Part shown: positions 48,640-58,100 of the stretch, piece after piece
Numbering within the stretch: position 1 is the stretch's first letter
Layout of the letters: each line of letters starts with the position of its first letter
DNA from: Providencia rettgeri
GTDB lineage: Bacteria; Pseudomonadota; Gammaproteobacteria; Enterobacterales; Enterobacteriaceae
Length of the DNA stretch: 64,000 bases
Assembly (NCBI GenBank): GCA_900455085.1
Contig: UGTZ01000001.1
Location: 402,501-466,500 of the forward strand
Direction: 5' to 3'
The notes under the pieces: generated by a model
The model's input: only the letters and a program-made list of their open reading frames with translations
Databases searched by the model: none
Told to the model about the DNA's origin: nothing
Program-made: the position numbers and the translations under genes

Positions 48640-50634
48640 TTAGCTTAAATTAATTTTAGGAATAACAATTTCATTGTGATGCTGTGGGGAGCTAATGCGT
48701 TTAGCGTGACCCGGTGATAATTCAATATGTGTAGTAAAAAATGAGGCTAACCCTAAGTCATGAGTAGACAAGAAAATAATTGATTTATCTAATTCAAACT
48801 CTTGTTTCATTAATTGTAAGAATGAGAGTGCATCAGAGGTTGCCATAAATGATGTTGATTCATCTAAAAATAGCATGTCAGGTTGTTTTAATAGAGCAAG
48901 GACGAGCTGTAACTTTTGTTTTTCCCCGGTAGAGGCGGCGATGTCAGTGACGAGTGTATCGTCTAATGTTTCTTTACTTATCAGTAAATTCGGGCAACAT
49001 AATTTGGTTAGTCGAACAATGATACTGTTATCGAATACACCGTAGAAATTAAAATTGTCACGAATGCTGCCATGAATGAATGCTGAAATACCATTATGGT
49101 AGGCAATTTTTTCGGTTAAAAAGGATTGGGAAATTTCATCGATACCAATACCATTGATTGTAATATCCCCTGATGAGTATTCTGAAGTTCCACATAAGGC
49201 TTTCATTAATGATGTCTTTCCTACTCCTGAAATACCCGTAATACCGATGACATCACCGGGTTTGGCTTCAATATTGAGCGGGTTAATAATCGTTTTACCA
49301 TGAATACTAACGCTAAGATTTTTTGCACTAAAATGTGTTATTGAATCTGTTGTTATGCCATCTACTTTGAAATGAATAAGCTGATTGTTTTTTAACTGAG
49401 CAATACTGGATTTGATATGAAATAGATGTGTTTTTACTATAAATAAGCGATTAATCGCACTTGTAATTGCACCAGAAAGTCGACCATTAATGATCATTAC
49501 GGCGATAATAGAAGCTAAGCTTAAGCTTCCGTCACCGATAGCCAAATAGCTAGCTATGTACATTACTATCATGGATAAAAACGTATTTACTTTGATAATT
49601 TCCATCCAATGGTGATTGGCCTCGTTTAGTTTTAATTTTATTTTTTCATCTTCATTGGTTTTTATGCTGATGTACTGCTTAAAATAGTCATCTCTGGCAA
49701 AACAAAGCTCATGTTTTTTTTGTTCTAACGAGTAGTACATGGCTGATTTTTCATAGTTTAAGGTGTTAGCTCTTAGCATATTTTTGTAGGATAGAAAGCG
49801 GATGTGCAGACATAAAAAGATAAACCCAGCGTAATAGCTCAATAGCAATAATGAATAAAGACCTAACATGCCAACAATACAAAATGAAAATAAAATAGCT
49901 AACCCAATATCATAAATAATTTGTGGCTTAATTTCCCATACCTGTAAGATTGATGCTTCTGCTGTTCTTACCTTAATTGAGGCACTTTTACAGCTAGATT
50001 GTTTTAATAAGTTAACAAAATAACGATTAAAAATACTGATATTAAGCTTTATTTTTTTTATATTTTGTTCATTAATAATATGTTTGATGAAAAACTCTAA
50101 GCCAATGACGACAATAAAAATAAAACTGATATACAATAAAGAGCTTACAGATTCGCTATAAACTAACCGAGAATTAAAGAGATTTGAATATAATGGAAGT
50201 AGTAGCGCAAATACAATTAAAGGTAACGAAAATAAACTAGACTTTGGTGTTAGTTTGATTAGTGATTGGTATATACTATCTTCATTAAGTGTTTTTTCAT
50301 TAGATGAAAATGAAAATAAATTTTTACTTTCAATGAGTTGTGGTGTTATGGTTAGATCGGTTGTTAAGTTGGTCAGCTGACCACTTTGATTTTTGATAAT
50401 AATATATTTTCCATCTGTTATCTCCATAATAAAGAGTAACGGTAGTTTTTTTTCACTGAAATCAATGATGGGAATATATTGATAAGTGAAAAAATCATTA
50501 TCAATAAATTCATTGATGTTATTTAGAATATATTTATTATCATACGAGATCGCCGGAGTCGTAAAAGGCTCTCCTAATATTTTAAAGTATTGATTAATAA
50601 TATCATGAAAATTACTTGCTTTCATATTCCTCAC
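48640..50634 (-). CDS. Type I secretion ABC transporter (SiiF/HlyB-like)
   Basis: A 664-residue inner-membrane exporter ATPase. An N-terminal domain of about 130 residues resembles a C39-like domain without a protease Cys-His pair. A membrane part follows (about 135-410, with hydrophobic stretches such as LPLIVFALLLPL and TFLSMIVMYIASYLAI), then the nucleotide-binding domain. Walker A is GISGVGKTSL near 465, Walker B with catalytic Glu is MLFLDES, and the H-loop is LSTHD. The signature is degenerate (STGEKQKL in place of LSGGQ). It is the last gene of an AT-rich minus-strand set that looks like the SPI-4 sii operon, so it should power secretion of the giant adhesin. Confidence 0.82.
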   Translation of the reverse strand: MRNMKASNFHDIINQYFKILGEPFTTPAISYDNKYILNNINEFIDNDFFTYQYIPIIDFSEKKLPLLFIMEITDGKYIIIKNQSGQLTNLTTDLTITPQLIESKNLFSFSSNEKTLNEDSIYQSLIKLTPKSSLFSLPLIVFALLLPLYSNLFNSRLVYSESVSSLLYISFIFIVVIGLEFFIKHIINEQNIKKIKLNISIFNRYFVNLLKQSSCKSASIKVRTAEASILQVWEIKPQIIYDIGLAILFSFCIVGMLGLYSLLLLSYYAGFIFLCLHIRFLSYKNMLRANTLNYEKSAMYYSLEQKKHELCFARDDYFKQYISIKTNEDEKIKLKLNEANHHWMEIIKVNTFLSMIVMYIASYLAIGDGSLSLASIIAVMIINGRLSGAITSAINRLFIVKTHLFHIKSSIAQLKNNQLIHFKVDGITTDSITHFSAKNLSVSIHGKTIINPLNIEAKPGDVIGITGISGVGKTSLMKALCGTSEYSSGDITINGIGIDEISQSFLTEKIAYHNGISAFIHGSIRDNFNFYGVFDNSIIVRLTKLCCPNLLISKETLDDTLVTDIAASTGEKQKLQLVLALLKQPDMLFLDESTSFMATSDALSFLQLMKQEFELDKSIIFLSTHDLGLASFFTTHIELSPGHAKRISSPQHHNEIVIPKINLS

Positions 50635-50863
50635 CTTTTAGGAAGCAGGCATTAACTCCCACATTATCTTCGACAGGCTTTAGTGCTTTAATCGAAGCAT
50701 TAGGCGTGTTTCGTTTAATTAATATCGTATTATAGACGGTATATGTCATTGCGGAATCAAAGGAAATATTATTACCGTAGGTGCAGTAAATATCTACAGA
50801 TTTGACTTTTTTATTATCAATAACTTGTAAAACTTCACGGCTAAAGGTTAATGACTTGGCCAT
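50612..50863 (-). CDS. Small protein of unknown function in a type I secretion locus
   Basis: An 83-residue soluble-looking protein (MAKSLTFSREVLQVID..., two Cys) with no signal peptide and no family I recognise. It overlaps the start of the ABC transporter gene by 23 bp, so the two are probably translationally coupled. Base composition is AT-rich like its neighbours. No clear ribosome-binding site precedes the ATG. The Salmonella sii operon has no counterpart at this place. Confidence 0.55.
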   Translation of the reverse strand: MAKSLTFSREVLQVIDNKKVKSVDIYCTYGNNISFDSAMTYTVYNTILIKRNTPNASIKALKPVEDNVGVNACFLKGEEYESK

Positions 50864-50891
50864 GATATTTTTATTATTGAATTCCTCAGTT

Positions 50892-51047
50892 TCATCCGTA
50901 TTTTTTTTCTTTAATTCCCGTTAAAAGAGCTTTGTCTTTATTTTTTTCTACTTCCATTGCACTTGCTAATACATTCGCAAGTAATACAGCCATCAACAAT
51001 GTCATGGTTGCGACGGCTGCCGATAATGCTGAAATAAAACCCAACAT
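50892..51047 (-). CDS. Small membrane protein (51 aa) in a type I secretion locus
   Basis: A 51-codon frame starting ATG at 51047, 4 bp after the HlyD-like stop at 51052, and ending with TGA at 50892. The N-terminal 32 residues form one hydrophobic helix (FISALSAAVATMTLLMAVLL), and the rest is Lys- and Glu-rich (VEKNKDKALL, IKEKK). GGTG lies 6 nt before the ATG. The tight spacing between two operon genes and the membrane-protein pattern support a real gene. Function unknown; it might be an accessory subunit of the secretion apparatus. Confidence 0.6.
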   Translation of the reverse strand: MLGFISALSAAVATMTLLMAVLLANVLASAMEVEKNKDKALLTGIKEKKYG

Positions 51048-51051
51048 ATAA

Positions 51052-52386
51052 TCACCAAACGTTAAATGTAATATTATCGCTAATTAGAGCGGTTAAATAA
51101 TTAAGAACAGATATTTTTTTACTTGATATATAGATCATAACCGGCAAGCCATCATGGTCAGCGGAAATAATAGTATCTTGTTCTGGAGTCACTTGTACCG
51201 AATAAAAGCGCTCTTGGCCCATCCTTTCACGATCAGTAAAAGAATCGGCACTAATTTTGGTGACCTTACCGCGAATAATTTTTTTAAACCCGGGAGAGTT
51301 CACAACTATTTTTACAGGTAGCTGAGGAGAGATAAAAGGACGATATTTTGCCAATATTTTACCTTCAACAACTCGGCTATTTTGCTGTTTTTTAATTACC
51401 ATCACTAAGTTTGAGGCTTCAACGTAAGAACCTTTTTCTAAGTCTTTCTCTATACTTAGAACAACTCCATCTATGGGCGATAATACGCTATTAGCCCTGA
51501 TTTTATTTCTTAGTAACTCCATTTGTCCGCTATTTTCTAGTTTCTCCTTTTTTAAGCGATTAAGTTGATCTTCATTTTCTTGTATTTCACCAATAAGGCG
51601 TGCGGTATATTTTTTTTCAGATAATGCAATTTCTCTAAGTATCCTCTGACCATTCAATTCACCTGTTGTAATCAGTGACATAGTTCTACTGATTTCAGAA
51701 TTATTATTCAATTTTTCAATTTCAGGAGCTCGTGCGGTGGATAATAAACTTCCTTTTTTCTTCAAAATGTTAATTTGGTTTTCTAATTCAGCAGACTCTT
51801 TAATTTGTGCAATATATTGAGCTCGTAAGCTAGTAACTTCCATACCTAACAAAATGTAGCCATATAGTTCTCGGTATGCACTTAGTGTTTTACTTTTCAA
51901 ATTTTTTGCAATCGAAAAATATTCAGATTCATTACTAATACTTCCATCAAGGATCTTATTTAATAAAATTTTATTATCTTCTAGCTCTTCAATACGTTCA
52001 CTGGCAAACTCAACAAGATTTGTTAGTGTTCTTTCTTGATGCAATACATCTATATTCGTATATGAAAACAAAATTTGGTCTTTTTCTACTTTGTCTCCGG
52101 TTTTGATACTAAATTGATTAATGAAGCCAGATGCTGGACTCACGATTTCTAATCGATTAGATACCCCAGAGATAATACCTTCTCCGGGGGAAGAGACTTC
52201 AATTTCAGCTAACAAGATATAACCAATAAATAGCGACGTGATACCAAAAAGAATTTTTACTTTTTTAGGTATTCTGTATAGCTCTTTAGTAATTAACGCT
52301 AATTTATTCGGTTTTTGATATAATATTTTAAATGAATAAATAAACTTATTATATATCTGATTTAATTTATGAAGATGACGTTTCAA
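51052..52386 (-). CDS. HlyD-family periplasmic adaptor (SiiD-like)
   Basis: A 444-residue membrane-fusion protein linking the inner-membrane ABC exporter to the outer-membrane channel. One membrane helix lies near residues 45-65 (ILFGITSLFIGYILLAEI). A lipoyl-like half-motif follows (LEIVSPASGFINQFSIKTGDKVEKDQILF in segments), then a long coiled-coil hairpin (about 115-300) and the second lipoyl half (SVLSPIDGVVLSIEKDLEKG). A beta-domain ends the protein. Its start overlaps the end of the TolC-like gene by 20 bp. Confidence 0.88.
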   Translation of the reverse strand: MKRHLHKLNQIYNKFIYSFKILYQKPNKLALITKELYRIPKKVKILFGITSLFIGYILLAEIEVSSPGEGIISGVSNRLEIVSPASGFINQFSIKTGDKVEKDQILFSYTNIDVLHQERTLTNLVEFASERIEELEDNKILLNKILDGSISNESEYFSIAKNLKSKTLSAYRELYGYILLGMEVTSLRAQYIAQIKESAELENQINILKKKGSLLSTARAPEIEKLNNNSEISRTMSLITTGELNGQRILREIALSEKKYTARLIGEIQENEDQLNRLKKEKLENSGQMELLRNKIRANSVLSPIDGVVLSIEKDLEKGSYVEASNLVMVIKKQQNSRVVEGKILAKYRPFISPQLPVKIVVNSPGFKKIIRGKVTKISADSFTDRERMGQERFYSVQVTPEQDTIISADHDGLPVMIYISSKKISVLNYLTALISDNITFNVW

Positions 52387-53599
52387 TTTTGGCTAGCTTC
52401 CCAATTAATTGGACATATTCCATTTTGTTTTTCATATCTGCTATCATGATTTCTGCAATGCGCTTTTCAATAGTTAACATGTCAAATAAAGTATTAACCA
52501 TTTCATAGAAAGAGGACTGCGATATTTCATATTCACGTTGCTGACTTTTAATAATAGAATGCATGATATTTCGTTGCTCTTGTAAGCCAGCTAATTCAGT
52601 CGCATTTGAATTAGCAATGAGCTTTAGATTTTTAATTTTTGCAGTTGATTCTTTATATTTATAATCAGCTTTTTCTTTTGCTGCTTCATATGATTTAAAT
52701 TGTGATAACTCAGTGAGTTTTTTATCCATATCAAAAATATTTAATTTCATCTCCATACCGATATAGGATTCATTACGGTTTCTCGTTTGATCAAGATATC
52801 GTTCTTCTGCGATTAGATTAATGTTAATGAAAGAATTTTGTTGATACGCACTTTCTTTCATCGAATCCGCTTGCATTTTCAATATATTATATTCGATATT
52901 TTGTTGAATATTCTCGCTATCAATAATCGTCGATTTTAAATTTTTGAGGAGAGCTGGTGGAACTAGCACGCCATCTTTCGGAAATGATATCCCAGAGGCA
53001 AGCTCAATATTGGATTTATATTGTTCAATTTCTTTTTCTATATTTGTTCTTTCTGTTTCAATACGTTGCATTAATAATGAAGCTTGCTCTACATCACTAG
53101 ATTTAGCAACTCCGCTTTTATAGCGACGATTAATTGAACTAAAAATATCTTTTGCATTGTTATTTAAAATTTCCGTCGTTTTTGTTAGTTCACTAAGGTA
53201 ATGGATACCAATAAGATTGTTGGTGATAGTGCTATAAAGATCGTCTTTTTCTTTGTTCAGAGAAAGTTTTGATACCTGTAGTTTTAGGTTTTTTTCATTA
53301 AATCGATGACGTGATGTGCTGTCATATACCATTGAAGTTGCAGTGATATTACTATTAATACTGTTATCACTATTTTTAATTTTACTTGATGCTGATACTT
53401 TAGGAAGATAAAAATAATCAGTTTGTTTAGCTCGATAACCTTCTGCTTCTAATTCTAATACTTTCACTTTGATAGGATTAGAATTTTCTAATACACGATT
53501 AATAAAGGATTGAAAGCTTTCAACTTTTTCAGTTGCAAAACTATAATTAGGTAATAATAAAGGTGCAAATAAACATAACGCTAGGGGGATAGTTCTCAT
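52367..53599 (-). CDS. TolC-family outer-membrane channel (SiiC-like)
   Basis: A 410-residue protein with a signal peptide (LALCLFAPLLLPNYSFA) followed by the helical repeat architecture of TolC-type efflux proteins: long helices rich in Glu, Lys and Asn with the typical RYKSGVAKSSDVEQASLLM segment near 155-175. It would form the outer-membrane duct of the type I secretion system. It overlaps the adaptor gene and lies 3 bp after the preceding frame, so it is part of one operon. Confidence 0.85.
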   Translation of the reverse strand: MRTIPLALCLFAPLLLPNYSFATEKVESFQSFINRVLENSNPIKVKVLELEAEGYRAKQTDYFYLPKVSASSKIKNSDNSINSNITATSMVYDSTSRHRFNEKNLKLQVSKLSLNKEKDDLYSTITNNLIGIHYLSELTKTTEILNNNAKDIFSSINRRYKSGVAKSSDVEQASLLMQRIETERTNIEKEIEQYKSNIELASGISFPKDGVLVPPALLKNLKSTIIDSENIQQNIEYNILKMQADSMKESAYQQNSFININLIAEERYLDQTRNRNESYIGMEMKLNIFDMDKKLTELSQFKSYEAAKEKADYKYKESTAKIKNLKLIANSNATELAGLQEQRNIMHSIIKSQQREYEISQSSFYEMVNTLFDMLTIEKRIAEIMIADMKNKMEYVQLIGKLAKIETSSS

Positions 53600-53602
53600 T
53601 TT

Positions 53603-53890
53603 TTACTCCATCGATAATAAGGTTAATAGTTTTTTTCGACTTTCAATTGTTTTTTCTTTTAGCCATTTAGTGGTTTGATTAATCTTTGATATTTCTGCTG
53701 ATATTTTCTCATTGTCAGCTTTTCTATTGACTTTTTCTTTTAATAAATAAGCGTTTAATTTTATTTTCCAGTCATCATCTGCATTTTTGATTGATCGTAA
53801 AACAGTTAAATTTTCTTGTGCTGTCGTAGATAAGGTTAAGAGATGCGTAGTGATTTGGTTTGTTAATTCATTATTTTCAGGAATAGACAC
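53603..53890 (-). CDS. Probable C-terminal part of the MotA-like protein, in another frame
   Basis: A 95-codon helical, Lys-rich frame with GTG at 53890 as first possible start but no ribosome-binding site. The same frame stays open upstream, without any ATG, GTG or TTG, into the end of the MotA-like gene (to about 53982). One added A in the TCAAAAAG run there would join them into a single protein of about 289 residues ending at 53603, 3 bp before the TolC-like gene. I therefore read it as the distal part of the MotA-like gene, separated by an indel or a -1 frameshift, rather than as a separate gene. Confidence 0.5.
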   Translation of the reverse strand: MSIPENNELTNQITTHLLTLSTTAQENLTVLRSIKNADDDWKIKLNAYLLKEKVNRKADNEKISAEISKINQTTKWLKEKTIESRKKLLTLLSME

Positions 53891-53952
53891 GATTTTCTGT
53901 GCGATATTGATATTGACATCCTGTAAGTTTGAAAGTGTTTCTTGAATTTTAT

Positions 53953-54471
53953 TTAATTCTTCGGTGTGTATTGTTGATGTTTTTGCCTTAGATTTCTTAT
54001 TTTCTTTTTGATAGAAAAATTAAAGAAATTCAAACTTACTAAGAGTAAAACAGAAACAGAAACCCCAAGGATAGAGGTTAAGAATGCAAAGGACATTGAG
54101 TTAAGTGCCATAGATATAGATGAAATCATGGCATTCATTTTTTCAGAAACATCTCCGTCACCAGATAATGATGCAGAAATAGCGGTGATCATTCCTGTCA
54201 ATCCGATAAAGGTACCGATTAGTCCTAAGGAAACAGATACGGATGCGGATAGTTTGGTCTGATTCGATAGAAATACATAATGACTTAACTGATTTTTTTT
54301 GAATACTTTATGGCACAAAAAGATAATTAATGGATAAATATAAATACCAATCATGGTATAACTTATCTCTGGTGCTAATGAAAGGCATTGCTGAACCATT
54401 TCTTGTACTGCTTGTATGAAGAAACAAGCAAGAAATGTCATTGCATAAAAAAGTAATCCGATATAATACAT
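53953..54471 (-). CDS. MotA/TolQ/ExbB-like proton-channel protein (SiiB-like), possibly frameshifted
   Basis: A 172-residue inner-membrane protein. The segment LGLIGTFIGLTGMITAI near residue 81 and the following AMISSISMALNSMSFAFLTSILGVSVSVLLL match the conserved channel helices of the MotA/TolQ/ExbB family. Two further hydrophobic helices lie at the N-terminus. SiiB of Salmonella SPI-4 is a MotA-like partner of SiiA and modulates release of the SiiE adhesin. The start abuts the stop of the SiiA-like gene. The frame ends at 53953, but an open frame continues past the A-run near 53982, so the natural protein may be longer (see 53603-53890). Confidence 0.8.
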   Translation of the reverse strand: MYYIGLLFYAMTFLACFFIQAVQEMVQQCLSLAPEISYTMIGIYIYPLIIFLCHKVFKKNQLSHYVFLSNQTKLSASVSVSLGLIGTFIGLTGMITAISASLSGDGDVSEKMNAMISSISMALNSMSFAFLTSILGVSVSVLLLVSLNFFNFSIKKKIRNLRQKHQQYTPKN

Positions 54472-54933
54472 TTATTTATAATCCCAATAGATACATGAAT
54501 TCCAACCTGGGCAATGTTCACTTGCTCCTTGTTGTAGAACAATTTCTTTATTGATTCCAAGACTTTTAATTAACGATGTTATATAAAGTAAGTTATATGT
54601 ATTTTTCTCCTTACTACCACTTATTTTTTTATCAATATAACCACTCAGTATGATTTTATTCCCAGGGCTATCTTTAAATTCTTTACTTAATAGCTTAGTT
54701 TCATCATTCGAAAGATGAATACCACCCTTAAAACTGAGAAGTTTATTTTTTAAGTCTAATTGTACTTTTTCAAAACGTAATTCACCGTAGTTAATATATT
54801 GCTCGACAGATTTCATGCCACTAAAAATGAAAACCATAGAAACAAGTATTATTATACAGAGTGTTCCACTTAATCCATCTACCATAGGTGCTAGCTCATC
54901 GTCTGAACCATCATAATCTTCTTCTTCTGACAT
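54472..54933 (-). CDS. MotB-like inner-membrane protein (SiiA-like)
   Basis: A 153-residue protein with an acidic N-terminus, one membrane helix (about 22-41, TLCIIILVSMVFIFSG) and a periplasmic domain. An Asp just before the helix (PMVDGLSGTL, residue 19) is placed like the proton-conducting Asp of MotB and SiiA. The periplasmic part has NKIILSGYIDKK, similar to OmpA/MotB-like domains, though a full peptidoglycan-binding motif is not obvious. It is the first gene of the minus-strand secretion operon, divergent from the giant adhesin, and directly abuts the MotA-like gene. Confidence 0.78.
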   Translation of the reverse strand: MSEEEDYDGSDDELAPMVDGLSGTLCIIILVSMVFIFSGMKSVEQYINYGELRFEKVQLDLKNKLLSFKGGIHLSNDETKLLSKEFKDSPGNKIILSGYIDKKISGSKEKNTYNLLYITSLIKSLGINKEIVLQQGASEHCPGWNSCIYWDYK

Positions 54934-55148
54934 AAAAATTTCATTTAGTTATTAAATATATTATGAGGGTGTATTATAAATAGGTTTGATTTGAGTTCAT
55001 CAGAGTTTAAGACCAAAAATAACGAATGTGAGGTCACTCTATATTCGAGCTCATGTTATTTTTAGTAAAATCGATATAATGCGGTTTATTAATCGATGCT
55101 AATTACTATTAGCGTAGGAACTCACTTTTTAAATAATAGTTTAATAAT
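54934..55148. promoter_or_regulatory. Divergent promoter region between SiiA-like and adhesin genes
   Basis: A 215-bp AT-rich gap between divergent genes. TATAAT at 55075-55080 (plus strand) and at 54973-54978 (minus strand) are candidate -10 boxes; no good -35 elements were seen. The adhesin ATG has no evident Shine-Dalgarno sequence: AGGAA near 55116 is too far upstream. Joint control of secretion apparatus and adhesin is plausible. Confidence 0.45.
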
Positions 55149-58100
55149 ATGACGAATATAATAAAATCAGTTGAATCAAATAACATAACGATCAAAAAAT
55201 TTAAGGTTCAGGGGCTTGATTTAATTGTTACAACCCCGAATGGAACAGTCGAAAAAATAGAAAATGGGCTTTCTGAAATTATTTTAGGGGATATAGTTTT
55301 ATTAACTGAGCAAGGTTACGTATTATCGCAAGATGAAATTTTATCATCGATAACGATGAATATTGGTGCTGATGCAATCTACCTCAAAGAACAATTTATC
55401 AGTGAAACGGTCGAACTCGCTGAAGATATAGATACTAAAAAAGATGAAGATGATGAAGAAAAACAGTTTGCAGAAAAGCTAGCAGAGTTAAATCAAGAAA
55501 ATCAAAAATTAGCAAAAGAGGTTCAAGCCTTAGAGTCCCAGACTGAGAAACAAGAAGAGCAATTAAGCTCTTCATTGACAAAATTATCCGAAGCAAAAGC
55601 CCAATTAAAAGAACAAATTAAATCAGAGAAAAGTAAAAAAGAGAGTGTGAGCGATCCCGCATTACCTCCATCACCACCACCTATGCCAGCGAAATCTTCA
55701 ACTTCATCTGAATCTAGTACTCCTGCGAATAAAACACCCGAAAACCCCATAGTCATTAAGCCAAAAACTCAAGTTTTTATTCAAGGGAAACTAAGTGAAG
55801 AATCAGACTCTGGGAAAAAAGATGACGGTATTACAAATAATAATAAACCAACGTTTATTGGTACCGTTTCCCTTGATTCTCAGGCATATCTTATTTTGGA
55901 TGGTATAAAATACCCAATTACAGCGGATAAAGAAGGACATTGGTCATTAAAAATAACTAAACCGTTAAAAGACGGCGTGTATGAATATGAACTCGCTGCC
56001 TCAGCTGATGGTAGTAACCCTTTAATTTTAAAAAATAAAATAATTATTGATACTCAATTAGAGAGCCTGTCGGTGAACTTAGAGGAACACAGCGACAGCA
56101 GTATTCTGGGTGACAAGCTGACCAAGCACAACACCCCGACATTCGCCGGTCAAACCGAGGCGAACAGCACCGTGACCCTCCAGATTGCGGGACAAGAATT
56201 GGTGACAACGGCGGATGCACAAGGCCGTTGGCGCGTCACGGTTGAAAAACCGCTGGCCGATGAACAACATAATTACACAGTGACGGCGGTGGATGTGGCC
56301 GGCAACACAAAAGCTGTCGCGGAGACAGTGACCATCAAAACGACGTTGCCGGCGGCCACGGCGCAATTAAAAGATATTCAAGGATTTGTCACCAACCAAA
56401 ATAAGCCGACGTTTATGGGTACAACAGACCCATACTCAACAGTTAATGTGGTTGTAGGCCAAAAAAAATACGAAGCTAAATCGGGTGAAAATGGTGAATG
56501 GTCGATTCAGCTTAACGAGTTGGCAGATAACGTCTATACATACCGAGTCATAGTGACAGATTTGGCTGGCAATAAAAATGAATTTAGCGATCGATTACAA
56601 ATTGATACGCAATTACCCTCGACAGTGGCGACGTTGACCAAGGGCACTGATAGCGGGGTTCAAGGCGATAATATGACCAACAATAAATCGCCGGTATTGA
56701 TAGGGAAAACCAAACCGAGCGTGAGAGTGGACATTAAGTTTGAGGGTAAAGAATATTCTGTATTTTCTGATAAAGATGGGACTTGGAATTGGAATTTACC
56801 CCCAGATTTAAAAGACAATCAATACACTTATACCGTCAGTGTGACCGATAAAGCCGGTAATAAAGCGGAATCCAAGGGCACCTTCATCATTGATACCGAA
56901 ATGACATTAACTGGGGGTCTAGATCTAAGTAGTCAAAGCAACATTGTATCGAGTGATGTTGTGACGAATTTACTCAGGCCTCAAATTAGCGGCAAATCTG
57001 ATCCAAATAGCAAAATAACGGGTGAATTTAAAGGAACGAAAAAGACTGTTTATTGCGATGAACAAGGTAAATGGTCGTTGACGTTTGATGTAAATGCTAA
57101 AATTGGTAAGGATAACGAATACGTTATTACAGCTAAAGATGCTGCGGGTAATGAAAAAATACTTAAACAAAGTTTTTCCTATACCCCGCCTCCGGAGGGT
57201 GGCTCCGGTGAATCTCCGCCCCCGACACTTTCAGTTGAATTAGATAAAGAGAGTGATAGTGGAAATAAAGATGATTTCACTACTAACATTAAAACACCTA
57301 AATTTAGCGGTACCGCAACCAAAGGTGCTGAAGTCAAGTTATACATTGATACCCAAGAGTATACTGCAAATGCAGATGCGGTAACTGGAGCGTGGGAGAT
57401 TTCGGTTAAGAGTTTACCTGAGGGGGGGAATCCTTATCGTGTGACTGCTGAGCATCCAGGCAATAGAAAAATAGTTGAAATAAAAGGAAGCGTGACCATT
57501 GATTCAATGCAGCCATCGACAGTGGCGACGTTGACCAAGGGCACTGATAGCGGGGTTCAAGGCGATAATATTACCAACAATAAATCGCCGGAATTAACCG
57601 GCAAAACCAAACCGCACGCGGCAGTGAAGATCTCGATTGAAAACGAAAACGGAAGCTATGAGACCACCGCTAATGCTAACGGGGAGTGGACGCAAACGCT
57701 GCCCACAGAATTTACCGAGGGTAAGCACACTTATACCGTTAGCGTAACCGATAAGGCCGGTAATCAGGCCGAGTCCGACGGTGCCTTTTTTATCGATACA
57801 AAGTCACATTTTAAGAGCGTGGACTTTGATAAAAGCTTTTATAGCTTCATTGGATGGACTAAGAATAATACCCCGATATTTGTAGGGGAAGCAGAGCCCA
57901 ACAGTGTTGTTACCATGAAATTCCGCGGGGGAAGGTTCTCGACGGTTGCTGATAAACAGGGTAAATGGCATCTTAAGGTTGAGTCCCCATTGGAAGATAA
58001 TAGTTATGATTGTTATTTTGATTCTGTTGATGTAGCCGGCAATAAGGAAACCTTGCTCAAAATTATAACTATCAAAACGACATTACCATCGACTGACGCT

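Noticed and set aside
48640..54933. Hemolysin-type (hlyCABD) toxin secretion operon
   Set aside because: There is no acyltransferase or RTX toxin gene. The MotA/MotB-like pair and a giant Ig-repeat adhesin fit the sii type instead.
56079..57170. Minus-strand frames inside the adhesin gene (also at 60393-60593 and 61964-63002)
   Set aside because: They mirror the repeated, biased codons of the giant plus-strand frame and recur only because the underlying DNA is repeated.
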